A DNA stretch of 6,231 nt from Paracoccaceae bacterium (GTDB lineage Bacteria; Pseudomonadota; Alphaproteobacteria; Rhodobacterales; Rhodobacteraceae): assembly GCA_025458985.1 (NCBI GenBank), contig JALORM010000135.1:1-6231 (forward strand), written 5' to 3'. A program made the translations under genes and the position numbers. The notes beneath the pieces were generated by a model. That model saw nothing but the letters and a program-made list of their open reading frames with translations, did not search any database and was not told the origin of the DNA. Position 1 is the first letter of the stretch. Each line of letters opens with the position of its first letter. This document shows, in pieces, positions 1 through 4,807 of the stretch.

Positions 1-157
1 GCCCGCCGTGGCCGGCGCGCTGGAGGCGCGGGGCCACCGCATCGCGGTGCCGCACGGGCCGATCGGCGGGGCGCAGGCCATCGTCATCGACGAGGCCGAG
101 GGGGTACTCATGGGCGCATCCGACCCGCGCAAGGACGGCTGCGCGCTGGGCTACTGA
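1..157 (+). CDS. ggt: Gamma-glutamyltransferase, C-terminal end (partial)
   Basis: Only the last 51 codons are present, read from base 2 to a TGA at 155-157; the gene begins before the window. The visible residues contain GGAQAIVID followed by GASDPRKDGCALGY at the C-terminus. This is the characteristic end of the small subunit of gamma-glutamyltransferases, which usually close with a GGSDPRKDG-x-A-x-GY-type tail. Family members are secreted or periplasmic Ntn-hydrolases. They self-cleave into two subunits and transfer or hydrolyse the gamma-glutamyl group of glutathione and related compounds. The catalytic Thr and the signal peptide lie upstream and cannot be checked. The reading frame is clean to the stop, so nothing suggests decay. 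It is convergent with hspQ, with a 16-bp gap occupied by a hairpin. Family assignment is firm; subtype and substrate preference cannot be judged. Confidence 0.9.
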   Translation, partial: PAVAGALEARGHRIAVPHGPIGGAQAIVIDEAEGVLMGASDPRKDGCALGY

Positions 158-177
158 CGGCCCGCCGGGCGCGTCAG
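154..177. terminator. Hairpin containing both convergent stop codons (possible bidirectional terminator)
   Basis: The outer arms CTGACG (154-159) and CGTCAG (172-177) are perfect complements. Inside them GCCC (160-163) pairs with GGGC (167-170) around a 3-nt loop, leaving G171 as a single bulge. The stem therefore has 10 GC-rich base pairs. The left arm contains the TGA stop of the gamma-glutamyltransferase gene, and the right arm contains the TGA stop of hspQ on the other strand. Neither side has a convincing T tract, so classical intrinsic termination is uncertain. It could instead protect mRNA 3' ends. Confidence 0.45.
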
Positions 178-500
178 TTCAGCTGCACCTGAAGCGGATA
201 GCGACCGTCCTCGAAATCGCCGAACAGGTCGTGGACGTCGGGGTGGTCTACCGGTTCGCCCGTATCGTCGGGCACCAGGTTCTGTTCCGAGACGTAGGCC
301 ACGTAGTAGTCGGTCTCGTTCTCGGCAAGCAGGTGGTAGAACGGCTGATGCTTCGACGGACGGCTGTCCTCGGGGATGGCCATGTACCATTCGTCGGAGT
401 TGGAGAATTCCGGATCGACGTCGAAGACCACCCCCCGGAACGGATGTTTCCGATGGCGGACCACCTGGCCCAGATCGTATTTGGCCCGCTTGGTCAGCAT
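174..500 (-). CDS. hspQ: HspQ (YccV-like) heat-shock / proteolysis adaptor protein
   Basis: The product has 108 residues, close to the 105 residues of E. coli HspQ. The whole family pattern is present: GQVVRHRKHPFRGVVFDVDPEF at about residues 11-32, WYMAIPEDSRPSKHQPFYHLLAEN at 38-61, then YYVAYVSEQNLVPDD. In enterobacteria HspQ is a small cytoplasmic heat-shock protein. It was first described as a hemimethylated-DNA-binding protein (YccV) affecting DnaA stability, and later as a specificity-enhancing factor for the Lon protease. That role here is inferred from homology. The chosen ATG (498-500) gives the expected N-terminus; the sequence ahead of it is only weakly Shine-Dalgarno-like (a G run). 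No sigma-32 promoter is evident, but a weak sigma-70-like candidate is listed separately. It is divergent from the AEC transporter, 83 bp away, and convergent with gamma-glutamyltransferase. Confidence 0.95.
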   Translation of the reverse strand: MLTKRAKYDLGQVVRHRKHPFRGVVFDVDPEFSNSDEWYMAIPEDSRPSKHQPFYHLLAENETDYYVAYVSEQNLVPDDTGEPVDHPDVHDLFGDFEDGRYPLQVQLN

Positions 501-504
501 GCCG

Positions 505-533
505 TTGCAACCCCCGACCCCAATAAGTAGACC
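505..533 (+). promoter_or_regulatory. Candidate promoter of the AEC transporter gene
   Basis: TTGCAA (505-510) and TAGACC (528-533) are separated by 17 bp and lie about 50 bp ahead of the GTG start at 584. The -10 element is weak (3 of 6), though TAG at its start resembles the candidate at 4796. If real, it overlaps the candidate hspQ promoter on the other strand, so the two genes would compete for polymerase. Confidence 0.27.
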
Positions 534-552
534 TCACGCCGCGCTTTGGCAA
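524..552 (-). promoter_or_regulatory. Candidate hspQ promoter
   Basis: On the minus strand TTGCCA (552-547) matches the TTGACA -35 box at 5 of 6 positions. It is followed after 17 bp by TACTTA (529-524), which is a poor -10 box, although the stretch is locally AT-rich. Transcription would start roughly 15-20 nt upstream of the hspQ ATG. The call is tentative and rests mainly on the -35 element and position. Confidence 0.28.
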
Positions 553-583
553 ATGCCCCGACGGGTCGCGAGGGAAACAGTCT

Positions 584-1468
584 GTGAACATTGCCCTCAC
601 AGTACTTGAGATCGTCGCGCCCGTGTTTCTTCTGGCCGCGATCGGGTATGTCTGGGTGCGGCTTGGGTTCGAATACCGGGTGCAGTTCGTCACCCGCCTG
701 TCGATGACGCTGTCGATCCCCTGCCTGATCTTCGTCGCCCTGATGGAGACCGAGATCGACCCCGCGGTGCTCACCGCGATCTCCTTGGCCTCGGTCGTGG
801 CCTACGGGCTGATCACGGTGGTCTTCGCGGTGCTGGTCGCGGTGCTGAGGCTCGACCGCGGGCTGTACCTCTCGCCCCTGATCTTCGGAAACACCGGGAA
901 CCTCGGGCTGCCGCTGGCGCTGTTCGCCTTCGGCGACGAGGGGCTGGGGTTTGCGGTCGTGGTCTTCGCGATCATGGCGATCTGGTCCTTCACCTTCGGC
1001 ATCTGGATCGTGGCAGGCGGGGGCAACCCGTTGCGCCTGCTGAAGGAACCGCTGCTGGGGGCGACGGTGCTGGGTGCGCTGTTCCTGTGGCAGGACTGGC
1101 AGACGCCCACCTTCGTGACGAACACGCTGCGGCTGATCGGGCAGATGGCGATCCCGCTGATGCTGGTGACGCTTGGGGTCGCCGTGGCGCGGCTTCATCC
1201 GCGGGGGCTGGGCCGTGCGTTTGCGCTTTCGGTCGTCAAGGTCGTGCTGTGTGTCGCGATCGGCTGGGGCGTCGGGGTCTGGTTCGGGCTGGGGCCGGTG
1301 CCCTTCGCGGTCCTGGTCCTGCAGGTCGCGACGCCGGTCGCCGTAACGTCCTACCTGATCGCCGAGAAGTACGCGCCCGAGGCCGCGGACGCGGTCGCGG
1401 GGCTTGTCGTGATGTCGACCCTGCTGTCGGTAGTGGCGCTGCCGGTCACGCTCGCGCTTGTGATCTGA
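584..1468 (+). CDS. AEC (auxin efflux carrier) family transporter
   Basis: This is a 294-residue, strongly hydrophobic inner-membrane protein of the AEC family, whose bacterial members are usually about 300-320 residues. Hydrophobic segments are visible at roughly 5-25, 42-55, 62-90, 95-115, 120-143, 157-170, 184-203, 213-236, 238-260 and 270-293, consistent with about ten helices in two five-helix halves. The first half carries the conserved FGNTGNLGLPL loop (101-111), and the second half has QVATPVAV around 247-254, where a proline breaks a helix as in this family. Characterised bacterial members export or exchange carboxylates such as malate; the substrate here cannot be told. The start is GTG at 584, preceded by GAGGGA (570-575) at 8-nt spacing, which favours it over internal ATG codons. 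The next gene begins 90 bp downstream in the same direction, so they may share a transcript. Confidence 0.9.
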   Translation: MNIALTVLEIVAPVFLLAAIGYVWVRLGFEYRVQFVTRLSMTLSIPCLIFVALMETEIDPAVLTAISLASVVAYGLITVVFAVLVAVLRLDRGLYLSPLIFGNTGNLGLPLALFAFGDEGLGFAVVVFAIMAIWSFTFGIWIVAGGGNPLRLLKEPLLGATVLGALFLWQDWQTPTFVTNTLRLIGQMAIPLMLVTLGVAVARLHPRGLGRAFALSVVKVVLCVAIGWGVGVWFGLGPVPFAVLVLQVATPVAVTSYLIAEKYAPEAADAVAGLVVMSTLLSVVALPVTLALVI

Positions 1469-1484
1469 GGCTGCAGCTTGCCGG

Positions 1485-1513
1485 TTCCCTCGGCGCACGA
1501 AATCGCCTATTCT
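1485..1513 (+). promoter_or_regulatory. Candidate promoter of the transglycosylase lipoprotein gene
   Basis: TTCCCT (1485-1490) and TATTCT (1508-1513) are separated by 17 bp. The -10 box matches TATAAT at 4 of 6 positions and the -35 box at 3 of 6. Transcription would begin near 1520 and give a leader of about 40 nt that contains three AAGAACA repeats. The intergenic stretch is noticeably more A-rich than its surroundings, which supports a regulatory role. Confidence 0.33.
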
Positions 1514-1521
1514 TGCGGGAA

Positions 1522-1547
1522 AAGAACACGTCAAGAACAAGAACACG
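1522..1547 (+). repeat. Three short AAGAACA repeats in a leader region
   Basis: AAGAACA occurs at 1522-1528, 1533-1539 and 1539-1545. The first and last copies extend to AAGAACACG (1522-1530 and 1539-1547). The cluster lies immediately ahead of the ribosome binding site GAGAGG (1550-1555) and may form an unstructured A-rich leader that aids initiation. A protein-binding role is possible but not shown. Confidence 0.4.
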
Positions 1548-1558
1548 GCGAGAGGCAG

Positions 1559-2137
1559 ATGAGCAGGTTCCTTCGCGCAGCAGTGCTGCTGTTTGTCGCG
1601 TCATGCGGTGGCGGCAACTTTTCGGCCCCGCGCAATCTAGACGATGCCTGCGCGCTTGCGCGCGAGCGGCCGGAGTACTTCCGGGCGATGGAGCGGGCCG
1701 AACGGCGCTGGAACGTGCCGGTGCACGTGCAGGCCGCGATGATCTACCAGGAATCGAAGTTCATCGGCGATGCGCGCACCCCGTTCCGCTATGCGCTGGG
1801 GGTGATCCCGATGGGCCGGCAGAGTTCGGCCTACGGCTATGCGCAGGCCCTGGACGGAACCTGGGAGGACTACCAGAAGGAGACCGGAAACCGCCGGGCC
1901 CGCCGCGACCGGATCGACGATGCGACCGACTTCATGGGCTGGTACGTCAACCGGACGGTCCAGAAGAACGGCATCCCGCACACCGACGCGCGCAACCAGT
2001 ACCTCGCCTATCACGAGGGCCATACCGGCTTTGCCCGCGGCAGCTTCAACGAGAAGGCCTGGCTGATGCGTGTGGCCGACGAGGTGTCGACCCGCGCCGA
2101 CATGTACGCCATCCAGCTGAGCAGCTGCCGCCGCTAG
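1559..2137 (+). CDS. Lytic-transglycosylase-like (SLT domain) lipoprotein
   Basis: The product is a 192-residue predicted lipoprotein. Residues 1-16 form a short signal peptide (Arg at 3 and 6, hydrophobic core, lipobox VAS-C) with acylation expected at Cys16; the following Gly-rich stretch is a typical linker. The body resembles family 1 lytic transglycosylases. Glu65 in IYQESKF is the likely catalytic acid, followed by SAYGYAQAL (90-98), the counterpart of the usual SxxGxxQ motif, and YLAYHEG (148-154), the counterpart of AYNAG. Such enzymes cleave the MurNAc-GlcNAc bond of peptidoglycan with formation of a 1,6-anhydro product, here probably at the periplasmic face of a membrane. I chose ATG 1559 over an in-frame ATG-like start at 1478. 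It gives a proper signal peptide and has GAGAGG 3 nt upstream, a rather close spacing. The gene converges on the HPt-like gene 6 bp away. Confidence 0.8.
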   Translation: MSRFLRAAVLLFVASCGGGNFSAPRNLDDACALARERPEYFRAMERAERRWNVPVHVQAAMIYQESKFIGDARTPFRYALGVIPMGRQSSAYGYAQALDGTWEDYQKETGNRRARRDRIDDATDFMGWYVNRTVQKNGIPHTDARNQYLAYHEGHTGFARGSFNEKAWLMRVADEVSTRADMYAIQLSSCRR

Positions 2138-2143
2138 GCCGCG

Positions 2144-2524
2144 TCAGCCCGACAGGTCGGCCGAATCCCAGACTGCGGTAAGCGACCGGTCGCTGATCCG
2201 CATCAGGCGGGCCAGGGTCGCGCCCAGCGCAGGCATGTCGCGGCGGTCGGCGCAGGCGGCCACGTCGGCTGCCACGCGCGCCAGCGCTGACATCCCGACC
2301 TGCCCCGCAATGGCCACGAGGCCGCGCGCGCTTTTCGCCAGGGCCGGCAGCTCGGCCGCGGCGTAGGCGCGTTCCATCAGCGCCAGCCGCATGGCCAGTT
2401 CCTCCATCGCGCGGCAGATGATCTCTTCCGCCTGTGCCTTGCCCACCGAGTCGTACAGCGCGGCAATCTGCCCCCGTTCGAGGCGCACCATCTCGTCCGG
2501 CCGAAGCCGAGTCAGTCTCGTCAT
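2144..2524 (-). CDS. HPt-like helical protein lacking the phospho-accepting histidine
   Basis: This is a 126-residue soluble protein, almost entirely helical by composition and without signal peptide or membrane segment. Residues about 57-112 follow the helical pattern of histidine-phosphotransfer domains: AELPALAKSARGLVAIAGQVG, then a second amphipathic helix ending in an acidic/basic turn (ADRRDMPALGATLARL). HPt domains carry A-H-x-L-K-G at the first helix; the aligned segment here reads A-K-S-A-R-G, so Lys64 occupies the place of the phosphorylated His. I infer a non-phosphorylatable HPt relative, perhaps a scaffold or inhibitor in signalling. A plain helical protein of unknown function is the alternative. 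The ATG at 2524 is preceded by GAGGGGA (2536-2530) at 5-nt spacing, a strong site that argues against the longer frame starting at 2671. The gene is divergent from the carbonic anhydrase, 145 bp away. Confidence 0.72.
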   Translation of the reverse strand: MTRLTRLRPDEMVRLERGQIAALYDSVGKAQAEEIICRAMEELAMRLALMERAYAAAELPALAKSARGLVAIAGQVGMSALARVAADVAACADRRDMPALGATLARLMRISDRSLTAVWDSADLSG

Positions 2525-2588
2525 GCAAGTCCCCTCGCGTCCCACACCTTCCCGAGAGCTTCCTTGCCGGTCATGCCTCAAGAAAAGG

Positions 2589-2618
2589 TTGAGACGGGGG
2601 CGGGTTCGTGTCTCGAAT
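2589..2618 (+). promoter_or_regulatory. Candidate carbonic anhydrase promoter with overlapping inverted repeat
   Basis: TTGAGA (2589-2594) matches the -35 consensus at 5 of 6 positions, and TCGAAT (2613-2618) matches the -10 consensus at 4 of 6, with an 18-bp spacer. GAGAC (2591-2595) and GTCTC (2610-2614) form an inverted repeat overlapping both boxes, which could serve as an operator. The start would lie near 2625, giving a leader of about 45 nt. No comparable promoter was evident for the HPt-like gene on the other strand. Confidence 0.35.
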
Positions 2619-2669
2619 TCTGGAAAAATGCGGCCTAAGAGGGGCTGACGAGCCAAGGAAAGACCCAGC

Positions 2670-3320
2670 ATGCACCGTATCCGGCCGCTCCCGGGCTATC
2701 TGGTCCAGCGCTACAAGGGCTGGAAGGCGACCGCCTATGCCGAGAATCGGGGCTGGTACCGGCGCCTTGCGGCGGACGGGCAGCGCCCGCGCGTCATGGT
2801 CGTCGCCTGCTGCGACAGCCGGGTCCACATCTCGTCGATGTTCGAGGCCGACACTGGCGAGATCTTCATCCACCGCAACATCGCCAACCTGGTCCCGCCC
2901 TACGATCCCGACGGCGACCCGCACGGCACGTCGGCGGCGGTGGAATATGCGGTGACGGTCCTGCGGGTGGCGCACCTGATCGTGCTCGGTCATTCCGATT
3001 GCGGCGGGGTGCGCGGTTGCCAGGAAATGTGCCTGGGGCTTTCACCGCAGCTCGAGCGGCCCGAAAGCTTCGTGGGCCGCTGGCTCGAGATCCTGCGCCC
3101 GGGTTTCGACCGGGTGGCCGGCGTCAAGGACCCCGAGGCCCGGCAGGTCGCACTCGAGAAGGAGGCGGTGATCGTGTCGATGCGCAACCTTTTGACCTTC
3201 CCCTTCGTCGCCGAGGCGGTCGAGAAGGAGGACCTGAAGATCCACGGCCTCTGGCATGATATCGGCGAGGGCCAGCTTGCGCAGTTCATGGGCGAGGACG
3301 CGGGCTTCCTGCCGCTCTGA
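2670..3320 (+). CDS. Beta-class carbonic anhydrase
   Basis: The product has 216 residues, the usual length for bacterial beta-carbonic anhydrases. These are zinc enzymes that interconvert CO2 and bicarbonate in the cytoplasm. The zinc ligands are visible as Cys48 in ACCDSR and His108/Cys111 in GHSDCGG, with the catalytic Asp49-Arg51 pair adjacent. The motifs HRNIAN (68-73) and GTSAAVEYAV (86-95), the latter leading to the conserved core strand LIVLGH, also fit. No signal peptide is present. ATG 2670 is preceded by AAGGA (2655-2659) at 10-nt spacing. The likely role is supplying bicarbonate to carboxylases and helping growth at ambient CO2; nothing nearby ties it to a carboxysome or CO2-fixation operon. 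It converges on moaE with a 12-bp gap. Confidence in the enzyme class is very high; a specific gene symbol is not assigned. Confidence 0.96.
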   Translation: MHRIRPLPGYLVQRYKGWKATAYAENRGWYRRLAADGQRPRVMVVACCDSRVHISSMFEADTGEIFIHRNIANLVPPYDPDGDPHGTSAAVEYAVTVLRVAHLIVLGHSDCGGVRGCQEMCLGLSPQLERPESFVGRWLEILRPGFDRVAGVKDPEARQVALEKEAVIVSMRNLLTFPFVAEAVEKEDLKIHGLWHDIGEGQLAQFMGEDAGFLPL

Positions 3321-3332
3321 CCCTGGCTGCCC

Positions 3333-3773
3333 CTACCAGCGGGTCAGCGCCGTCTCGTCCTCGTCGCGCGCGGCGACCCATTCGGCGCCGTCCGCGCCGA
3401 ATTCCTTCTTCCAGAACGGCGCGCGGGACTTCAGGTAGTCCATCAGGAACTCGGCCGCGGCGAAGGCATCCGCGCGGTGGCGGGCGGCGGTGGCGACCAT
3501 CATGATCGTCTCGCCGGGGCGCAGGGGGCCGTAGCGGTGGATGACCAGGCTTGCCGCAAGGTTCCAGCGGGCGACGGCCTCGGCCTCGATGGCCGCGACG
3601 GCGCGTTCGGTCATTCCGGGGTAGTGCTCGATCTCCATGCCGCTCAGCCGGCCGCCCTCGTCGCGGACGAGCCCGCTGAAGGTCACGATGGCGCCCGCGC
3701 CCCGCGCCGCCTCGGCGAAGCCGGCCGCCTCGGCCGCGAAGTCGAAGGGGGCGGGGTCGATGCGGACGCCCAT
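3333..3773 (-). CDS. moaE: Molybdopterin synthase catalytic (large) subunit MoaE
   Basis: This 146-residue protein is the large subunit of molybdopterin synthase. The synthase transfers two sulfurs from MoaD thiocarboxylates to cyclic pyranopterin monophosphate, making molybdopterin for the molybdenum cofactor. Family signatures include TFSGLVRDE (31-39), IEHYPGMTE (48-56), LVIHRYGPLRPGE (76-88), ARHRADAFAAAEFLMDYLK (97-115) and APFWKKE (118-124). Lys115 and Lys122/123 correspond to the catalytic lysines of the YLK-x-x-xPFWKKE region. The ATG at 3773 follows the moaD stop by one base, so translation is probably coupled; a G run about 6 nt upstream may act as the binding site. It is the last gene of the pgsA-moaD-moaE cluster, and its end faces the carbonic anhydrase gene. 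Confidence 0.97.
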   Translation of the reverse strand: MGVRIDPAPFDFAAEAAGFAEAARGAGAIVTFSGLVRDEGGRLSGMEIEHYPGMTERAVAAIEAEAVARWNLAASLVIHRYGPLRPGETIMMVATAARHRADAFAAAEFLMDYLKSRAPFWKKEFGADGAEWVAARDEDETALTRW

Positions 3774-3774
3774 C

Positions 3775-4035
3775 CTATCCCCCGGTCATCGGCGGGAAGA
3801 ACGCAACCTCGCGCGCGCCCGCCAGCGGCGCGTCCCATTCGGCCAGTTCCTGGTCGATGGCCACGCGCAAGGCAGCAAGGTCGGCAAAGGCCGCGGCGTA
3901 GCGCTCTTCCCGCGCCTTCAGTTCCTCGACCAGCCCGGCCGGGGTGGCGGCGGCGGTCTCGATCCGCTCCTTCGGCAGGCCGATGCGCTCGCGCACCCAG
4001 GCGAAGTAGAGAACGTCGATCGCGGCCCGGGTCAT
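3775..4035 (-). CDS. moaD: Molybdopterin synthase sulfur-carrier (small) subunit MoaD
   Basis: The product is an 86-residue ubiquitin-like protein. It begins IDVLYFAWVRERIG and ends EVAFFPPMTGG, the hallmark MoaD tail. Its terminal Gly85-Gly86 is adenylated by MoeB and converted to a thiocarboxylate before docking into MoaE. The internal segment (about 46-66) is slightly Ala-rich but of normal family length. ATG 4035 overlaps the pgsA stop as ATGA and is preceded by a good GGAGG (4046-4042) at 6-nt spacing, which fixes the start against a longer open frame reading back into pgsA. One base separates its TAG stop from the moaE start. The adjacency to moaE strongly supports the assignment. Confidence 0.96.
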   Translation of the reverse strand: MTRAAIDVLYFAWVRERIGLPKERIETAAATPAGLVEELKAREERYAAAFADLAALRVAIDQELAEWDAPLAGAREVAFFPPMTGG

Positions 4036-4703
4036 TTCGGGCCTCCGTCGCGCAGGTAGGGCAGCGCCTTCTTGAAGTAGTCCCACCCGGTGACCAGCGT
4101 CAGCGCGGCCGCAACCCAGATCAGCACCAGGCCCGCAGTGGTGGCATAGGAGGCGCAGCCCCTCAGTCCGCAGGACCGCAGCGGGTCGGCAAGGCCCTGG
4201 TTCACGCGCTCGGCATACTCGGCGGCCGAAAGTCCGCGCCGCGCGATCCCCTCGAGGTGATCGAGCCCGGTCCCGAGGAACAGGACCGCGATGGCGACCA
4301 TCTGCGCGGTGGTCTTCCACTTGGCGAGTTTCGTGACCGCCAGAAGCTTGGCCGTGGCGCCGAGGTATTCGCGCAGGCCCGACACGAAGACCTCGCGGAA
4401 CAGGATCAGCGTCGCGGGCAGGATCAGCCAGGGGTTCATCCCCGAATAGCCGGTGAGGACCAGAAGCGCGATCACCACCATCGCCTTGTCCGCGATCGGG
4501 TCCAGCATCGCTCCGAAGCGGCTTTCCTGCTTCCAGAGGCGTGCGAGGTAGCCGTCGAAATAGTCGGTGATCGCCGCGCCCAGGAACAGCGCCAGCGCGA
4601 ACCAGTCCGCCCAGGGCCGGTGGAAGTAGAGGAACATGATCGCCACCCCCGGTGCGGCCAGAAGCCGGAGCGTCGTCAGCACGTTCGGGATGGTCCAGGT
4701 CAT
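4032..4703 (-). CDS. pgsA: CDP-diacylglycerol-glycerol-3-phosphate 3-phosphatidyltransferase
   Basis: PgsA condenses CDP-diacylglycerol with sn-glycerol 3-phosphate to phosphatidylglycerol phosphate, the committed step to phosphatidylglycerol and cardiolipin, in the inner membrane. The 223-residue product holds the complete CDP-alcohol phosphotransferase motif D-G-x2-A-R-x8-G-x3-D-x3-D, with Asp50, Gly51, Ala54, Arg55, Gly64, Asp68 and Asp72, plus Asp47 ahead of it. Hydrophobic segments lie near 13-27, 33-46, 74-86, 91-104, 131-145 and 187-205. A hydrophilic stretch at about 147-185, with two Cys (178 and 183), precedes the last helix. The start MTWTIPNVLTTLRLL is the standard N-terminus. An in-frame ATG nine codons earlier (4730) is less likely, because a GATAAT -10-like box falls between the two. 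No Shine-Dalgarno sequence is seen, so initiation may be nearly leaderless. It overlaps moaD by 4 bp. Confidence 0.94.
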   Translation of the reverse strand: MTWTIPNVLTTLRLLAAPGVAIMFLYFHRPWADWFALALFLGAAITDYFDGYLARLWKQESRFGAMLDPIADKAMVVIALLVLTGYSGMNPWLILPATLILFREVFVSGLREYLGATAKLLAVTKLAKWKTTAQMVAIAVLFLGTGLDHLEGIARRGLSAAEYAERVNQGLADPLRSCGLRGCASYATTAGLVLIWVAAALTLVTGWDYFKKALPYLRDGGPK

Positions 4704-4712
4704 GGCCAACGG

Positions 4713-4718
4713 ATTATC
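4713..4718 (-). promoter_or_regulatory. Candidate -10 box of the pgsA-moaDE operon
   Basis: On the minus strand GATAAT (4718-4713) matches TATAAT at 5 of 6 positions in otherwise GC-rich DNA. Nine bases separate it from the pgsA ATG, so transcription would start about 2-4 nt ahead of that codon, giving an almost leaderless message. The -35 region 15-19 bp upstream (CCTTCC/CTTCCG) is poor, so an activator or a different sigma factor may be involved. Confidence 0.4.
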
Positions 4719-4751
4719 CCATTCACGCATGCGACGGAAGGTGGCGCCGGG

Positions 4752-4767
4752 GTGACCGGTCGGTCAC
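4752..4767. promoter_or_regulatory. Inverted repeat GTGACC-N4-GGTCAC between divergent genes
   Basis: A perfect 6-bp inverted repeat (GTGACC 4752-4757, GGTCAC 4762-4767, spacer GGTC) lies midway between pgsA and the first PAQR gene. Its right end is 6 bp ahead of the candidate -35 box at 4774. Position and symmetry suit a dimeric regulator's operator, or it may form a small hairpin. The regulator is unknown. Confidence 0.4.
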
Positions 4768-4773
4768 GACTCG

Positions 4774-4801
4774 TTGCGCCGGCGTCGCCCTGCGCTAGAC
4801 T
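4774..4801 (+). promoter_or_regulatory. Candidate promoter giving a leaderless PAQR message
   Basis: TTGCGC (4774-4779) and TAGACT (4796-4801) are spaced by 16 bp; each matches its consensus at about 4 of 6 positions. Six bases separate the -10 box from the ATG at 4808, so the predicted transcription start coincides with the A of the start codon. No Shine-Dalgarno sequence precedes that ATG, which agrees with a leaderless transcript. Confidence 0.45.
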
Positions 4802-4807
4802 TGGGCA

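Noticed and set aside
501..583. Sigma-32 heat-shock promoter for hspQ
   Set aside because: No CTTGAA / CCCCAT-type pair with correct spacing could be seen on the minus strand; only a weak sigma-70-like candidate is reported.
151..774. Minus-strand 207-codon frame opposite hspQ's neighbour region
   Set aside because: It overlaps hspQ in another frame and the AEC gene in antisense and shows no family resemblance.
494..1546. 350-codon open frame on the minus strand opposite the AEC transporter
   Set aside because: It is the antisense shadow of a GC-rich membrane-protein gene: Arg/Asp/Gln/His-rich low-complexity protein with no family features, while the plus strand encodes a clear AEC transporter.
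1478..1558. Longer start for the transglycosylase lipoprotein at 1478
   Set aside because: The extra 27 residues are hydrophilic and would bury the signal peptide; ATG 1559 gives a lipoprotein signal with lipobox and a ribosome site.
1087..2181. 364-codon plus-strand frame bridging the end of the AEC gene and the transglycosylase gene
   Set aside because: It lies in another frame of two real genes, crosses their intergenic region and encodes low-complexity Arg/Ala/Gly-rich sequence.
2525..2671. Longer start for the HPt-like protein at 2671
   Set aside because: It would run to the carbonic anhydrase start and consume the divergent promoter region, and the strong GAGGGGA site sits just before ATG 2524.
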